This document shows, in pieces, positions 39,398 through 39,660 of a stretch of 39,660 bases of DNA. Each line of letters starts with the position of its first letter. Position 1 is the stretch's first letter. The DNA comes from Phycisphaerales bacterium (GTDB lineage: Bacteria > Planctomycetota > Phycisphaerae > Phycisphaerales > UBA1924), in contig JADYXW010000013.1 in the NCBI GenBank assembly GCA_020853975.1, forward strand, positions 1 to 39,660, in the 5' to 3' direction. Both the position numbers and the translations under genes were made by a program. The notes below the pieces were generated by a model. The model saw only the letters and a list, made by a program, of their open reading frames with translations, had not been told where the DNA came from and searched no databases.

Positions 39398-39660
39398 TCA
39401 GGGGCACCCGCCGCCCGCGATGGTGTGGACGAGGGCGAGGAGGTCGTCCTGGTCTTCGTTGCCGTCGCGGTTGTAGTCGGCGAAGCGCCCGGTGGGGTTC
39501 TCGCCCCCGGCGAGGACATTGGCGAGGCAGAGGACGTCGTCCTGGTCGGTGTTGCCGTCCCAGTTGAAGTCGCCGTCGCAGTAGGGAATGTTGGGGGGCT
39601 GGATGCGGATGTGCAGTTCGGTGTTTCGGTCCATTCGAGCTGGGTTCTCCGCACTGCCGA
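39398..39660 (-). CDS. C-terminal dockerin-like module of a protein that continues beyond the window
   Basis: These are the last 87 codons of a reverse gene whose 5' part is outside the window. Visible are two Ca2+-binding-type repeats, DFNWDGNTDQDDVLCLANVL and DYNRDGNEDQDDLLALVHTI, separated by AGGENPTGR and ending AGGGCP. The order and spacing match the tail of the peroxidase at 22412 (there AGGDNPSG between repeats, ending AGGDCP). So this is a modular C-terminal domain reused on different proteins. An in-frame ATG at 39634 exists but is unlikely to be the true start, because the frame stays open to the edge and has no ribosome site there. Upstream function unknown. Confidence 0.75.
   Translation of the reverse strand, partial: GSAENPARMDRNTELHIRIQPPNIPYCDGDFNWDGNTDQDDVLCLANVLAGGENPTGRFADYNRDGNEDQDDLLALVHTIAGGGCP

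Overview
The window is a GC-rich (by eye around 70%) bacterial chromosome segment. It is most likely from a member of the Planctomycetota, class Phycisphaerae. The pointers are: secreted proteins with a PAPxxxALLGLGGL...RRRR sorting tail (PEP-CTERM-like), a planctomycete-style pseudopilin, C-terminal dockerin-like repeats of the form DxNxDGNxDQDD on otherwise unrelated proteins, an ECF sigma factor paired with a large Ser/Thr kinase-TPR protein, and a flavin-dependent thymidylate synthase. This is inference from gene content; no 16S or marker tree was available. I see no tRNA, rRNA, CRISPR array or transposase.

Layout. 1-5109: the 3'-truncated ispF, a lipoprotein, a BFD-like [2Fe-2S] protein, then a forward run of ABC permease, dtd and a DASS/SLC13 anion transporter. 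5106-7787: a reverse operon of LuxR-type regulator, DCC oxidoreductase, a Sua5-like domain fused to a YwlE-type phosphatase, and rpiB. 7883-11566: an unrecognised 402-residue protein divergent from an isolated ftsW-murG pair. 11610-16767: a signalling and motility block with two proteins that start with receiver-like folds (one a GGDEF diguanylate cyclase), a pseudopilin, a PilZ protein, a YjfB-like motility peptide, a class II amidotransferase and a 37-residue membrane peptide. 17084-18983: two tandem PEP-CTERM paralogues. 19149-22223: pepQ-accB-accC. 22412-25977: a di-haem peroxidase with a dockerin tail, a membrane-anchored pteridine-reductase-like SDR and a zinc-ribbon membrane protein. 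26043-27457: two small exported proteins and a DUF1294 protein. 27582-30751: three tandem paralogues of a second secreted family. 31042-35309: thyX, a DUF642-like protein, a TPR-HExxH-PDZ protein, purN and a STAS protein. 35459-39660: ECF sigma, kinase-TPR, another DUF642-like protein and the dockerin end of a protein that leaves the window.

How the parts fit. Housekeeping enzymes (isoprenoid, fatty acid, purine, thymidylate, peptidoglycan, tRNA proofreading) are interleaved with c-di-GMP signalling genes and an exported-protein repertoire carrying two kinds of C-terminal module. Two expression styles stand out. Many housekeeping or regulatory genes have a TAnnnT -10 hexamer 5-9 nt before the start codon and no Shine-Dalgarno sequence, which predicts leaderless mRNAs. 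The exported proteins instead have conventional leaders with GGAG-type ribosome sites, several TTGACA -35 boxes, and strong intrinsic terminators after single genes. Two of the tandem secreted-protein genes share a 5'-leader hairpin at the same distance from the start with a compensatory base-pair change. No complete new defence or biosynthetic system is evident. The best leads are the degenerate Sua5/arginine-phosphatase fusion, the leaderless promoter pattern, the covarying leader hairpin, and the unrecognised protein next to ftsW-murG.
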